13,401 nt of DNA from Lysobacteraceae bacterium (lineage in GTDB: Bacteria; Pseudomonadota; Gammaproteobacteria; DSM-19610). Position numbers and translations under genes: made by a program. The notes under the pieces were generated by a model. The model searched no databases and was not told the DNA's origin. It saw only the letters and a list, made by a program, of their open reading frames with translations. Position 1 is the stretch's first letter; each line of letters opens with the position of its first letter. Below, piece by piece: positions 7,639 to 13,162 of the stretch. The DNA lies in NCBI GenBank assembly GCA_020201295.1, contig JAIVHA010000133.1, forward strand, positions 1 through 13,401, read 5' to 3'.

Positions 7639-8178
7639 TCACACCAGGGTTGCGCTGGTAATCTCCAGAAAATCGAACGAATCCTTCAGCCAGTGGTGGG
7701 CCATGTTGCGGGCCATCTGTTCCATGCCCTGCGCCGCGTCTTCCTTGCGGAACAAGGTCACCTGCAGTTCCAGCTTGATACGATCGGGCGTGAAATGCTC
7801 CGCCAGACGTTCCAGTGCGGCAGGACCGTGGGGGCGAACCGTGGGCATGACAAAGGCCTGACACTGAATGGACTGGATCTTGACGTTGGCGAATACACCC
7901 CGCAAGCGCAGCTGCACCTCTTCGCGCACCAGGCTGCTGCCCAACCAGGCGATGCTCTCCGCCGCGTTGAGCAGCTCCGGATCGACCTCTCCCTGTTCCT
8001 GGAAGAAATCCAGGGCGGGATAATAGCCCAGTTCGTGCTCCTGTTCGTAGTGCCCTACCGCCTCCGCCAGGAGACGTCCCACCAACTGGGGCGAGGACGG
8101 CAGGTGACGTTCGAACACCGCCGGCGGAATCCCCACCACCAGGGTCAGGGCCACCCGCGTTGGCCATAGTTGCGGCAT
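7639..8178 (-). CDS. Conserved-looking hypothetical protein between DsrS-like and glutaredoxin genes
   Basis: I do not recognise this 179-residue protein. It has no signal peptide or membrane segment of convincing strength (residues 9-18 are hydrophobic but short). It is mixed alpha/beta, with a single cysteine (C106 in IQSIQCQAFVMP) and a C-terminal half rich in charged and aromatic residues (HHWLKDSFDFLEI). It is not SecB, the usual grxC neighbour, since it lacks SecB's acidic N-terminus and Tyr-rich core. It is overlapped by one base (TGATG) at each end: with the DsrS-like stop upstream and the grxC start downstream. That tight coupling supports it as a real gene and suggests the three products are needed together. 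Confidence 0.85.
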   Translation of the reverse strand: MPQLWPTRVALTLVVGIPPAVFERHLPSSPQLVGRLLAEAVGHYEQEHELGYYPALDFFQEQGEVDPELLNAAESIAWLGSSLVREEVQLRLRGVFANVKIQSIQCQAFVMPTVRPHGPAALERLAEHFTPDRIKLELQVTLFRKEDAAQGMEQMARNMAHHWLKDSFDFLEITSATLV

Positions 8179-9320
8179 CAGCCGGCCGTTCCGAGAAGGC
8201 GCGCAAACTGCTCCAGTATGGGCTGGGTTACCGGTTCCAGTTTACGGCGCATCACCGTGCCGATGGCATCGGTATGGGAGAACACAGGGGTTACCACCCG
8301 GTCGCTGAGGCAGGCCAGTACCAGCATGGCCCGCACCGGCGCCTGCAGGTCCGGGTGGGCAGCCAGCAGCGCACGCACGTCGTCGCGGCAGGCGCAGCCA
8401 CCGATCGCTTCGTCAGCGCACAGTCGATCCACCTGATCGACGATGACCGGCATATGGTCATGATTGGGCAGGCGAGGATGCACCGGGGCGAAATACTGCT
8501 GCAAGGCCTGCAACAGGCCCAGCACCACATCCTGGTCATTGGGTTTGCGCAACACACCTTCCGCGGTCCGCAGGAAGGCCTGGCCCGGTCCCCGCCATAC
8601 ACGTTGCAACTGGGTGGCAGCGCCATTGCCCTGCTCTGCAAGCGCCTCCAGAGTATCGGCCCGGCGCGCATAGTCGGGGTGGGGGGCGGCAAGCTCGGGC
8701 AAGCTGTCGGGAATGGCGCGCAGGAAACCCACATAATAGGTGTTCTTGTGTTTCGCCTTGACCCAGAGTTTCTCCCGGGCCTCGTCGCTGATCAGCCCCG
8801 GGCGCAGGATCAGGTGCACGCTTTCCATCATGGCCTGGGGTTCGGATTCGAAAGGCAGGTATTCGAGCAGAAACTCCGCCAGCACCTTGCCCATCTCGCC
8901 GGCCACCACGCAGTCACGCTCCAGCATGCGCCGGGCGTTGTCCGCTTCCGGCAAGGCCCACCAGGCACGACGCGCCAGTTCGTGGGTAAGGCCAGGGGCG
9001 TGCACGGCGGCCACTACTGCCTCCGGCTCGCCCAGCATGAGCAGCTGTTCCAGGCTGTCGTCACGGGCCTGGCCCATGCGCGTCCAGCGTTTGAGATAGA
9101 CGGGGTATCCGCCCGGGGATCCGAGCACCTGGCTGGAGATCAGTTCCTTGACCTTGCGGATGTACTGATCGTGCCGGCCCGTGGGATTGAGCCGGATGGT
9201 TGCCTCGCCGCGCTCCGACAGGGCGCTGACGGCCATCTGGGATTCATCGATGCGCACCGCCTGCAGCTGGTTGGCCAGCAATACATTGAGGCGCAGGGCG
9301 TCTTCGGTGGCAAGCTCCAT
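8178..9320 (-). CDS. dsrS: DsrS-like protein (sulfur oxidation accessory)
   Basis: A 380-residue protein without signal or membrane segments. By recall it resembles DsrS, the last product of the dsr operon in Allochromatium vinosum: the N-terminal MEL..EDALRLNVLLAN, the GSPGGYPVYLKRWTRMGQ block (67-84), the LLMLGEPEAVVAAVHAPGLT block (93-112), RRAWWALPEADNARRML (117-133) and the C-terminal VVTPVFSHTDAIGTVMRRKLEPV are the parts I match. DsrS is described as a cytoplasmic protein affecting oxidation of stored sulfur, possibly through post-transcriptional control of dsr genes; its biochemistry is not known. Cysteines C301, C309 and C311 cluster here. The start ATG follows the Sel1-gene stop by 15 nt. 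No dsrAB or other dsr gene lies within the window, so the gene is detached from the core cluster. The identity should be confirmed by search. Confidence 0.68.
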   Translation of the reverse strand: MELATEDALRLNVLLANQLQAVRIDESQMAVSALSERGEATIRLNPTGRHDQYIRKVKELISSQVLGSPGGYPVYLKRWTRMGQARDDSLEQLLMLGEPEAVVAAVHAPGLTHELARRAWWALPEADNARRMLERDCVVAGEMGKVLAEFLLEYLPFESEPQAMMESVHLILRPGLISDEAREKLWVKAKHKNTYYVGFLRAIPDSLPELAAPHPDYARRADTLEALAEQGNGAATQLQRVWRGPGQAFLRTAEGVLRKPNDQDVVLGLLQALQQYFAPVHPRLPNHDHMPVIVDQVDRLCADEAIGGCACRDDVRALLAAHPDLQAPVRAMLVLACLSDRVVTPVFSHTDAIGTVMRRKLEPVTQPILEQFARLLGTAG

Positions 9321-9335
9321 CCCCGCGGCCGAATC

Positions 9336-9770
9336 CTAGCGTTCCTCGAAGCCTGCCAGGCGATACCATTTATTGGCCTCTTCCTGGTTCTGCTCCACGC
9401 CGTTGCCCTGCTCGTACATCAGGGCCAGGGTGGTCTGCGAACCCACCAGCCCCTGCTCGGCGGCCAGGGTGAACCACTTCACCGCCGCGGCGGGATTCTT
9501 CTCGACACACTCGCCTTCCAGGTACATGAATCCCAGGCCATGCTGGGCCAGGGCATGCCCCTGCTCGGCGGCGGCCTTCATCCAGCGCAGCGCCAGGTCA
9601 TCATGACGGGCACAGCCCAGGCCATTCTGGAACATGATGGCCATCCGGTGTTGGGCTTCGGGGTGACCCGATTCAGCGAAGGGAGACAGGAGTTTGGAGG
9701 CCTGGGCGAAACTGCGGCTCTCGAAGGCCGACAGACCACTCTGTAAATCAATATCTTGCAAATCTGGCAT
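9336..9770 (-). CDS. Sel1-repeat (TPR-like) protein
   Basis: A 144-residue protein with three consecutive Sel1-like repeats of 36 residues: 36-71 (HPEAQHRMAIMFQNGLG...), 72-107 (HALAQHGLGFMYLEG...) and 108 to about 140 (LVGSQTTLALMYEQGNG...). Each has the A-x-W/KW-x-x-x-AAEQG pattern or its remnant. The first 35 residues form a lead-in helix pair (a degenerate repeat: AFESRSFAQASKLLSPFAESG). There is no signal peptide, so it should be cytosolic, and such repeats mediate protein-protein contacts. A perfect GGAGG six bases before the ATG marks the start and probably the head of the operon running into the DsrS-like gene 15 nt downstream. Its partner is not evident; the DsrS-like protein is the first candidate. 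Confidence 0.92.
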   Translation of the reverse strand: MPDLQDIDLQSGLSAFESRSFAQASKLLSPFAESGHPEAQHRMAIMFQNGLGCARHDDLALRWMKAAAEQGHALAQHGLGFMYLEGECVEKNPAAAVKWFTLAAEQGLVGSQTTLALMYEQGNGVEQNQEEANKWYRLAGFEER

Positions 9771-9815
9771 GGTAGACCTCCGTAACGCTCGGGGTGGTTC
9801 CGGGATGGCGACGCG

Positions 9816-9831
9816 CCGGCATCGATGCCGG
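9816..9831. promoter_or_regulatory. 16-bp perfect palindrome, possible operator of the Sel1-DsrS-like operon
   Basis: CCGGCATCGATGCCGG is a perfect palindrome 46 nt upstream of the Sel1 start codon. Its size and position suit a dimeric regulator acting on the operon leader, or a short hairpin in the mRNA. I cannot assign a regulator. Confidence 0.35.
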
Positions 9832-10004
9832 TCCTCTGGACAGGCTATGGTACGGCCCGGTGTGGAGGGGTGTTATACCCCAAAAGCTAGAGCATTGGGG
9901 GAAATACTGGCATAATCCGTGGTTTTCGCCACGGCCATGCCCCCACCTCCATGGGGATATACAGGCCCCCGGCGGGGACTTGTATACTCCCGCCGGTCAA
10001 GCGC

Positions 10005-10100
10005 CCTCGAGTCCCGCACCGGACCCGAGGCTTACCGTCCGGGGACGGTAGAATTCGGATCGGTCCGCCATGCGGGCGATCCACCAGGAATCCATTGGTG
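10005..10100 (+). other. Row of stem-loops in the leader of the 65-residue gene
   Basis: Successive hairpins read on the plus strand: 10005-10014 with 10021-10030 (ten pairs, one mismatch, 6-nt loop); 10033-10040 with 10043-10050 (eight perfect pairs); 10057-10062 with 10077-10082 plus inner CCGC/GCGG; and 10082-10086 with 10096-10100. A GGCGGG/CCCGCC pair at 9971-9994 precedes them and brackets the TATACT box. The density suggests a structured 5' leader or a small RNA. No known riboswitch is recognised. Confidence 0.4.
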
Positions 10101-10154
10101 CGCGCCTTGCGTGCCATACGGTTTACAGCGAATCATCCTACGAAGGAGAGCACT

Positions 10155-10352
10155 ATGAACCAGCAATACTATGACGCGACCACCAAGATGGAACAGGCCG
10201 GTGTGGACCCGGATTTCATCGAAGGCTGGCAGAGCGCCTATGTCAAGAATCCCCCGCGCGAGGAACAGCGCCTGACCGAGGCGTACGAGGCCGGTTACGA
10301 AATGGGCAAGGATCGCGAACTGGGCGATTTCAGCGCCTGGGCGAAGAAGTAA
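10155..10352 (+). CDS. Small conserved-looking hypothetical protein, 65 residues
   Basis: I do not recognise a named family. The 65-residue product is charged and has no cysteines, signal or membrane segment. Two aromatic-glycine patches stand out: DFIEGWQSAYVKNPPREEQ (20-38) and AYEAGYEMGKDRE (43-55). These recall, in swapped order, the two patches of ribosome modulation factor (GYQAGIAGRSK and WLGGWREAM), but the similarity is weak. The ATG at 10155 is chosen because GGAG lies seven bases upstream (CGAAGGAGAGCACT); the frame stays open further upstream, but that stretch is GC-rich and lies in the hairpin region. It has a long structured leader and its own intrinsic terminator, so it is transcribed alone. 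That is typical of small stress- or growth-phase-controlled genes, which is inference. Confidence 0.82.
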   Translation: MNQQYYDATTKMEQAGVDPDFIEGWQSAYVKNPPREEQRLTEAYEAGYEMGKDRELGDFSAWAKK

Positions 10353-10373
10353 GTCCAGCTTCGCACCAGCGTC

Positions 10374-10406
10374 ATAAAAAAGCGGGCCTTGTGTCCGCTT
10401 TTTTAT
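10374..10406 (+). terminator. Rho-independent terminator of the 65-residue gene
   Basis: The stem AAAAAAGCGG (10376-10385) pairs with CCGCTTTTTT (10395-10404) around a 9-nt loop, 21 nt after the stop codon. The A-run and T-run make it able to work in both directions. Confidence 0.9.
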
Positions 10407-10419
10407 GCGAAATTCGTTT

Positions 10420-10596
10420 TCACCGCAAAGGCGCAAAGGACGCAGAGAAAACCATAAATAATGTTGCGGCTGAGCATTCGCTGGAATGAATGGCGCTAAC
10501 TTAAGCTGGATCCCCGCTTTCGCAGGGATGACGCAACTTAACTTAGTGCCATTCAATCCATGAATTTCTTGGCGCCCTTTGCGCCTTTGCGGTGAG
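10420..10596. repeat. Nested inverted-repeat, MITE-like element
   Basis: The outer arms 10420-10439 and 10576-10595 are perfect inverted repeats (CACCGCAAAGGCGCAAAGG type), extending a few bases inward with one mismatch. The inner arms 10487-10505 and 10537-10555 match at 17 of 19 positions (TGAATGGC.CTAA.TTAAG). In the centre, 10508-10532 carries the widespread GGATCCCCGCTTTCGCAGGGATGAC-type palindrome, with its own short stem. No coding sequence is inside. It lies between convergent genes, a safe site for insertion. The three-layer nesting suggests successive insertions of small non-autonomous repeats. Confidence 0.8.
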
Positions 10597-10610
10597 GATG
10601 TTTTTTTCGT

Positions 10611-11189
10611 TTAACTCTCCCAGTCGATCTTCTCCGGATCGGCCAGGTCCCCCAGCCCCTTGCGCAGGGACTTGAGCATCTCCGGCACCTCGATCTCCAT
10701 GACCTGGTCGCTGATCCACTTGCGGTCCTTGGGCCCCATGGCATCGGTCACCTTCTCGCCCAGGTAGCGTTTGAAGCCGTAGCCCGGCTCGCCCTCGCTG
10801 AAACTGAAGTCCGCGTAATCGGCCATGCGTTCGTTGAGCACATCAATAAAAACCGTACGGTAATCCTTGTCGGCGCCTGCCAGATCGTCCATATTTTCCT
10901 GCATATAGTCCGCCAACTTGAGGGCATAGGCGGTAATGAAGACCTGGCGCTGTTCCGGACTCATGCTATCCGCCACCTGGCGGTCGGTAATGTGCACCAG
11001 GAAGGACAGGGCCTCGGACATAACGCGCAAGCGCTGTACATTGGTTTCGGTCTGAAAACCCTCGTTTTCCAGGTTCAGCACCATGTTGCCGGCGATACGC
11101 CAGGCAATGAAGGCCAAGGCACTGGCCGCCTCCGCGGCACTGTGTTTGCGGTCTTTGTTCGCCCAACGGCTTTTTACCCGAATGGCCAC
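10611..11189 (-). CDS. Hypothetical cytosolic protein, 192 residues
   Basis: I do not recognise this protein. It is highly charged and helical, with no signal or membrane segment. It contains a hydrophobic helical N-terminal part (HSAAEAASALAFIAWRIAGNMVLNLENEGFQ), a helical centre (ALSFLVHITDRQVADSMSPEQRQVFITAYALKLADYMQENMDDL) and a Tyr/Phe-rich stretch (DYADFSFSEGEPGYGFKRYLGEKV). No cysteines or metal-binding motifs are seen. GTG codons at 11198 and 11189 are both possible starts. The second is preferred because AGGAGA ends nine bases before it but only one base before the first. There is no ATG start nearby. It is transcribed alone, diverging from the Sfum_1244-like gene with which it shares a 178-nt control region holding the IscR-like site. 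Confidence 0.85.
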   Translation of the reverse strand: MAIRVKSRWANKDRKHSAAEAASALAFIAWRIAGNMVLNLENEGFQTETNVQRLRVMSEALSFLVHITDRQVADSMSPEQRQVFITAYALKLADYMQENMDDLAGADKDYRTVFIDVLNERMADYADFSFSEGEPGYGFKRYLGEKVTDAMGPKDRKWISDQVMEIEVPEMLKSLRKGLGDLADPEKIDWES

Positions 11190-11298
11190 CTTGTTCACTC
11201 TCCTACAGGTTCAACGGGACGGAAGGATGCCCGATGTTACAGGGTTACTGGCGCGGACGGGTCGGCTGGCAAGGGTGCCCCGGCTCGTGCTAGCATGC

Positions 11299-11323
11299 AT
11301 ACCCGAGTATTCTACTCAGGTAT
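11299..11323. promoter_or_regulatory. IscR type-1-like operator
   Basis: The imperfect palindrome ATACCCGAGTA-TTC-TACTCAGGTAT fits the published E. coli IscR type-1 consensus (ATASYYGACTR-WWW-YAGTCRRSTAT) at 22 of 25 positions by my count. Two of the three mismatches are symmetric (C to G and G to C in the half-sites), so the dyad is kept. It lies 45 nt before the Sfum_1244-like start codon, with a TTGATC at 11323-11328 directly after it as a possible -35 box. An Rrf2-family Fe-S regulator is the obvious candidate; this is inference. Confidence 0.5.
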
Positions 11324-11367
11324 TGATCGGCTTCCAACCGATGTTTTACAACCAGTGGTGATCACCC

Positions 11368-12411
11368 ATGGAGAAAGCCTTCCAGTCCTTGCGTGAGACG
11401 GTCCAGACCAACTGTCATATCGCCGATGCACGCCACGCCAGCGATTACACCATGTGCATCTACCTGCTCAAGATGCGCGAGTATTTCCGCTGGGAACAGG
11501 GCTATCCCTATGGCGCATCCCTGCCCGGCGAAGCAGTCGGCGAGTGGCTGATGGCGCGGGAAGCACTCTGGGAAGGCCTGGAGGAACGTCCGTACCAGGA
11601 CCTGGTCATCGGCCAGGCATCCCTACCCCCCTTCGAATCCGACCGCGTCAACGAACACCTGCTCGACCAGGGCCTGGTCTACAGCGGTGGCCTGGGCCAC
11701 AACAGCCGGCCCCATTTCTTCCTCGCCGACCTGGAGCGGGTCGAGACGCAGGACGGCTACCGTATCCTCATCTCCGGTCGCGAGCATGCCCGCGACCTCA
11801 CCGCCCCACCCGCCATGAGCCAGGGCACGACCATCTACGTGCGACGGGAATCCTTCCGCCGCATGCTGTGGGAAAAGCTCGAGGAATGGCGCTGGCACAA
11901 GAATGACAACCCCATGGGCCGAGCCATTGCCAGTTACGATTTCGATCACGACCTGGAACGGGCCCTCGACCAGATGACCGACAACGAGGTGGACGTGGTG
12001 GTGCTGCACGAACTGGGCGAAGTCATGGCCGGCCGCCAGCTCGGCAGCCAGTGGCAGGACATGCTGTCCAGCCTGGACCGCTCCCGCCCGGAGATCATGG
12101 CACGTGCCGTGCGCGACCACCTGGCTGATGCCCTGTCCACCCTGCCGGCCCTGCTGGAGCGTCGCCAGGCCGGTTCCCTGCACTTCTACATGGCCAACCT
12201 CAATGGCATGCGCCACGAGATCTTCCCCAGCCTGCGCGCGGCCTATGAACACTGGCGCGACACAGGGCAGCTCGGCGTCCTCGAAAAGCTCACCAGCACC
12301 GCCCGCGATCACTGGCTGGGCCTGGCCGAAGGCCTGCTGGAGCTGCACCGGCGCCACGGCCCACGGGCCGCGCCGCACATGGAAGCCTTGATCGATCGTC
12401 ATCATCTGTAA
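11368..12411 (+). CDS. Conserved protein resembling the Sfum_1244 family, function unknown
   Basis: A 347-residue cytosolic protein. From memory it resembles proteins annotated as Sfum_1244 family, found in sulfur-metabolising and other proteobacteria; no function is known to me. The N-terminus is the most family-like part: NCHIADARHASDYTMCIYLLKMREYFRWEQGYPYGASLP (15-53), with C16, H17, H23 and C30 clustered, which could bind metal or an Fe-S cluster. Further on are the acidic/aromatic region EEWRWHKNDNPMGRA (172-186) and a VVVLHELGEVMAG patch (210-222) whose HELGE looks like, but is not, a complete HExxH zinc site. It is mainly helical. The ATG at 11368 has only a weak GGTGAT ribosome site, itself inside the palindrome GGTGATCACC (11357-11366). 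An IscR-like operator upstream would suit a gene tied to iron-sulfur status. Confidence 0.8.
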   Translation: MEKAFQSLRETVQTNCHIADARHASDYTMCIYLLKMREYFRWEQGYPYGASLPGEAVGEWLMAREALWEGLEERPYQDLVIGQASLPPFESDRVNEHLLDQGLVYSGGLGHNSRPHFFLADLERVETQDGYRILISGREHARDLTAPPAMSQGTTIYVRRESFRRMLWEKLEEWRWHKNDNPMGRAIASYDFDHDLERALDQMTDNEVDVVVLHELGEVMAGRQLGSQWQDMLSSLDRSRPEIMARAVRDHLADALSTLPALLERRQAGSLHFYMANLNGMRHEIFPSLRAAYEHWRDTGQLGVLEKLTSTARDHWLGLAEGLLELHRRHGPRAAPHMEALIDRHHL

Positions 12412-12436
12412 GAGAATCCTGGACGCACCCCAATCC

Positions 12437-12505
12437 CCTGTAGGAGCGGTCTTGGCCGCGAACAGGCGTGCCACCCATGTTCGCGGCCAAGGCCGCTCCT
12501 ACGGG
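12437..12505. repeat. REP-type palindrome, copy 3
   Basis: The arms 12437-12462 and 12480-12505 pair with one G-T wobble and one further mismatch (CCTGTAGGAGCGGTCTTGGC... against ...GCCAAGGCCGCTCCTACGGG). The 17-nt loop has the same length as in copy 2 and a related sequence (CAG...CCACCC). It sits between the Sfum_1244-like stop and the oxygenase start and may end or stabilise the first transcript. Confidence 0.88.
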
Positions 12506-12543
12506 TGCCACCACACGACTCCACCATGCCAGAGCCGATCATC

Positions 12544-13152
12544 ATGTCCCGACCCAACCCCGAAGGTCCACCGCTCGCCAGCATCCGCGAGGTCAAACCG
12601 CACAGCTTCATCTTCGAAAAGCGCGATGCCCTGCCCGGCTTCCTGTGCGACAACATGGTCGAACGCTTCGAGGCGGCCAGCGAGGAGCAATACCTGGGGC
12701 GCATCGGCCAGGTGGCGGTCGAGGACCGCAGCATCAAGAAATCCACCGACCTGGTGGTGAGCGGCAAGGAACACTGGAAGGATGTGGACAACAACCTGTT
12801 CCGTTCGCTGGGCCTGGCGCTGAAGGAATTCCGCGAGACCTTCCCCTATTTCAAGGGCTCCTTCAAGGATAATGGGTATGCCATTCAGCGCACCCTGCCC
12901 GGTGAGCACTACCACTGGCACATCGACGGCGGCAGTCACGATTTCTCCGCACGGCAGCTGGTGGCGGTCTGGTATCTCAACGACGTGCCCGGCCCCGGCG
13001 GCGAGACCGAGTTCCTGTTCCAGGATGTCAGGATCAAGCCGGAACAGGGCAAGCTGCTGCTGTTCCCGCCCTTCTGGACCCACGAACACCGTGGCGTGAC
13101 CCTGCAGCAGGGCGTGAAGTATATCGCCACCACCTGGGTGGTGTTCGCCTGA
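12544..13152 (+). CDS. 2-oxoglutarate/Fe(II)-dependent oxygenase (prolyl-4-hydroxylase-like)
   Basis: A 202-residue cytosolic oxygenase of the double-stranded beta-helix class, which uses 2-oxoglutarate and O2 to hydroxylate a substrate. The iron ligands are visible: H126-x-D128 in HYHWHIDGG, and the distal H180 in FPPFWTHEHRGVT. K192 in GVKYIATTW is placed to bind the 2-oxoglutarate carboxylate. The GGETEFLFQD (152-161) and PEQGKLLLFPP blocks are typical of the prolyl-4-hydroxylase-like 2OG-FeII_Oxy_3 group. Substrate unknown; no partner protein is evident. Starts at 12526 (ATG) or 12505 (GTG, at the edge of the REP arm) are also in frame; 12544 is preferred because it avoids the repeat and has a modest AGAG nine bases before it. 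The GNAT gene starts 10 nt after the stop, so the two are probably cotranscribed. Confidence 0.92.
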   Translation: MSRPNPEGPPLASIREVKPHSFIFEKRDALPGFLCDNMVERFEAASEEQYLGRIGQVAVEDRSIKKSTDLVVSGKEHWKDVDNNLFRSLGLALKEFRETFPYFKGSFKDNGYAIQRTLPGEHYHWHIDGGSHDFSARQLVAVWYLNDVPGPGGETEFLFQDVRIKPEQGKLLLFPPFWTHEHRGVTLQQGVKYIATTWVVFA

Positions 13153-13162
13153 CGCGGCCGCC

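Larger units (their letters stand above)
9771..10154. promoter_or_regulatory. Divergent 384-nt control region: palindrome, candidate promoters, structured leader
   Basis: No gene fits here. It separates the Sel1-DsrS-like operon (minus) from the 65-residue gene (plus). Visible items are a perfect 16-bp palindrome at 9816-9831; a minus-strand TATAAC (9872-9877) that could serve the Sel1 operon; a CCCCAA/TTGGGG inverted repeat (9878-9883, 9895-9900); a plus-strand TATACT (9983-9988) that could serve the small gene; and then consecutive stem-loops from 9971 to 10100. No good -35 boxes accompany either -10 candidate. Confidence 0.45.

Noticed and set aside
7639..8178. SecB, expected beside grxC
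   Set aside because: The sequence shows none of SecB's features; the neighbourhood alone is not enough.
7376..8206. Glutaredoxin read as a 276-residue fusion
   Set aside because: The upstream part is an out-of-frame reading of the 179-residue gene; the glutaredoxin has its own ATG overlapping that gene's stop and normal GrxC length.
8160..9746. Open frame of 528 codons on the plus strand
   Set aside because: It lies wholly antisense to the DsrS-like and Sel1 genes; its product is low-complexity and rich in His/Gln/Gly, as expected from GC-rich codon shadow, and Sel1 repeats on the other strand are unmistakable.
9903..9925. Sigma-54 promoter (TGGCATAATCCGTGG)
   Set aside because: The downstream element lacks the GC at the required -12 spacing; only the first half fits.
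12011..12025. HExxH zinc protease site in the Sfum_1244-like protein
   Set aside because: The residues read HELGE, lacking the second His of the motif.
1984..12505. CRISPR-like array from the repeated palindromes
   Set aside because: The copies are kilobases apart, lie in separate gene gaps, and have no regular spacers.
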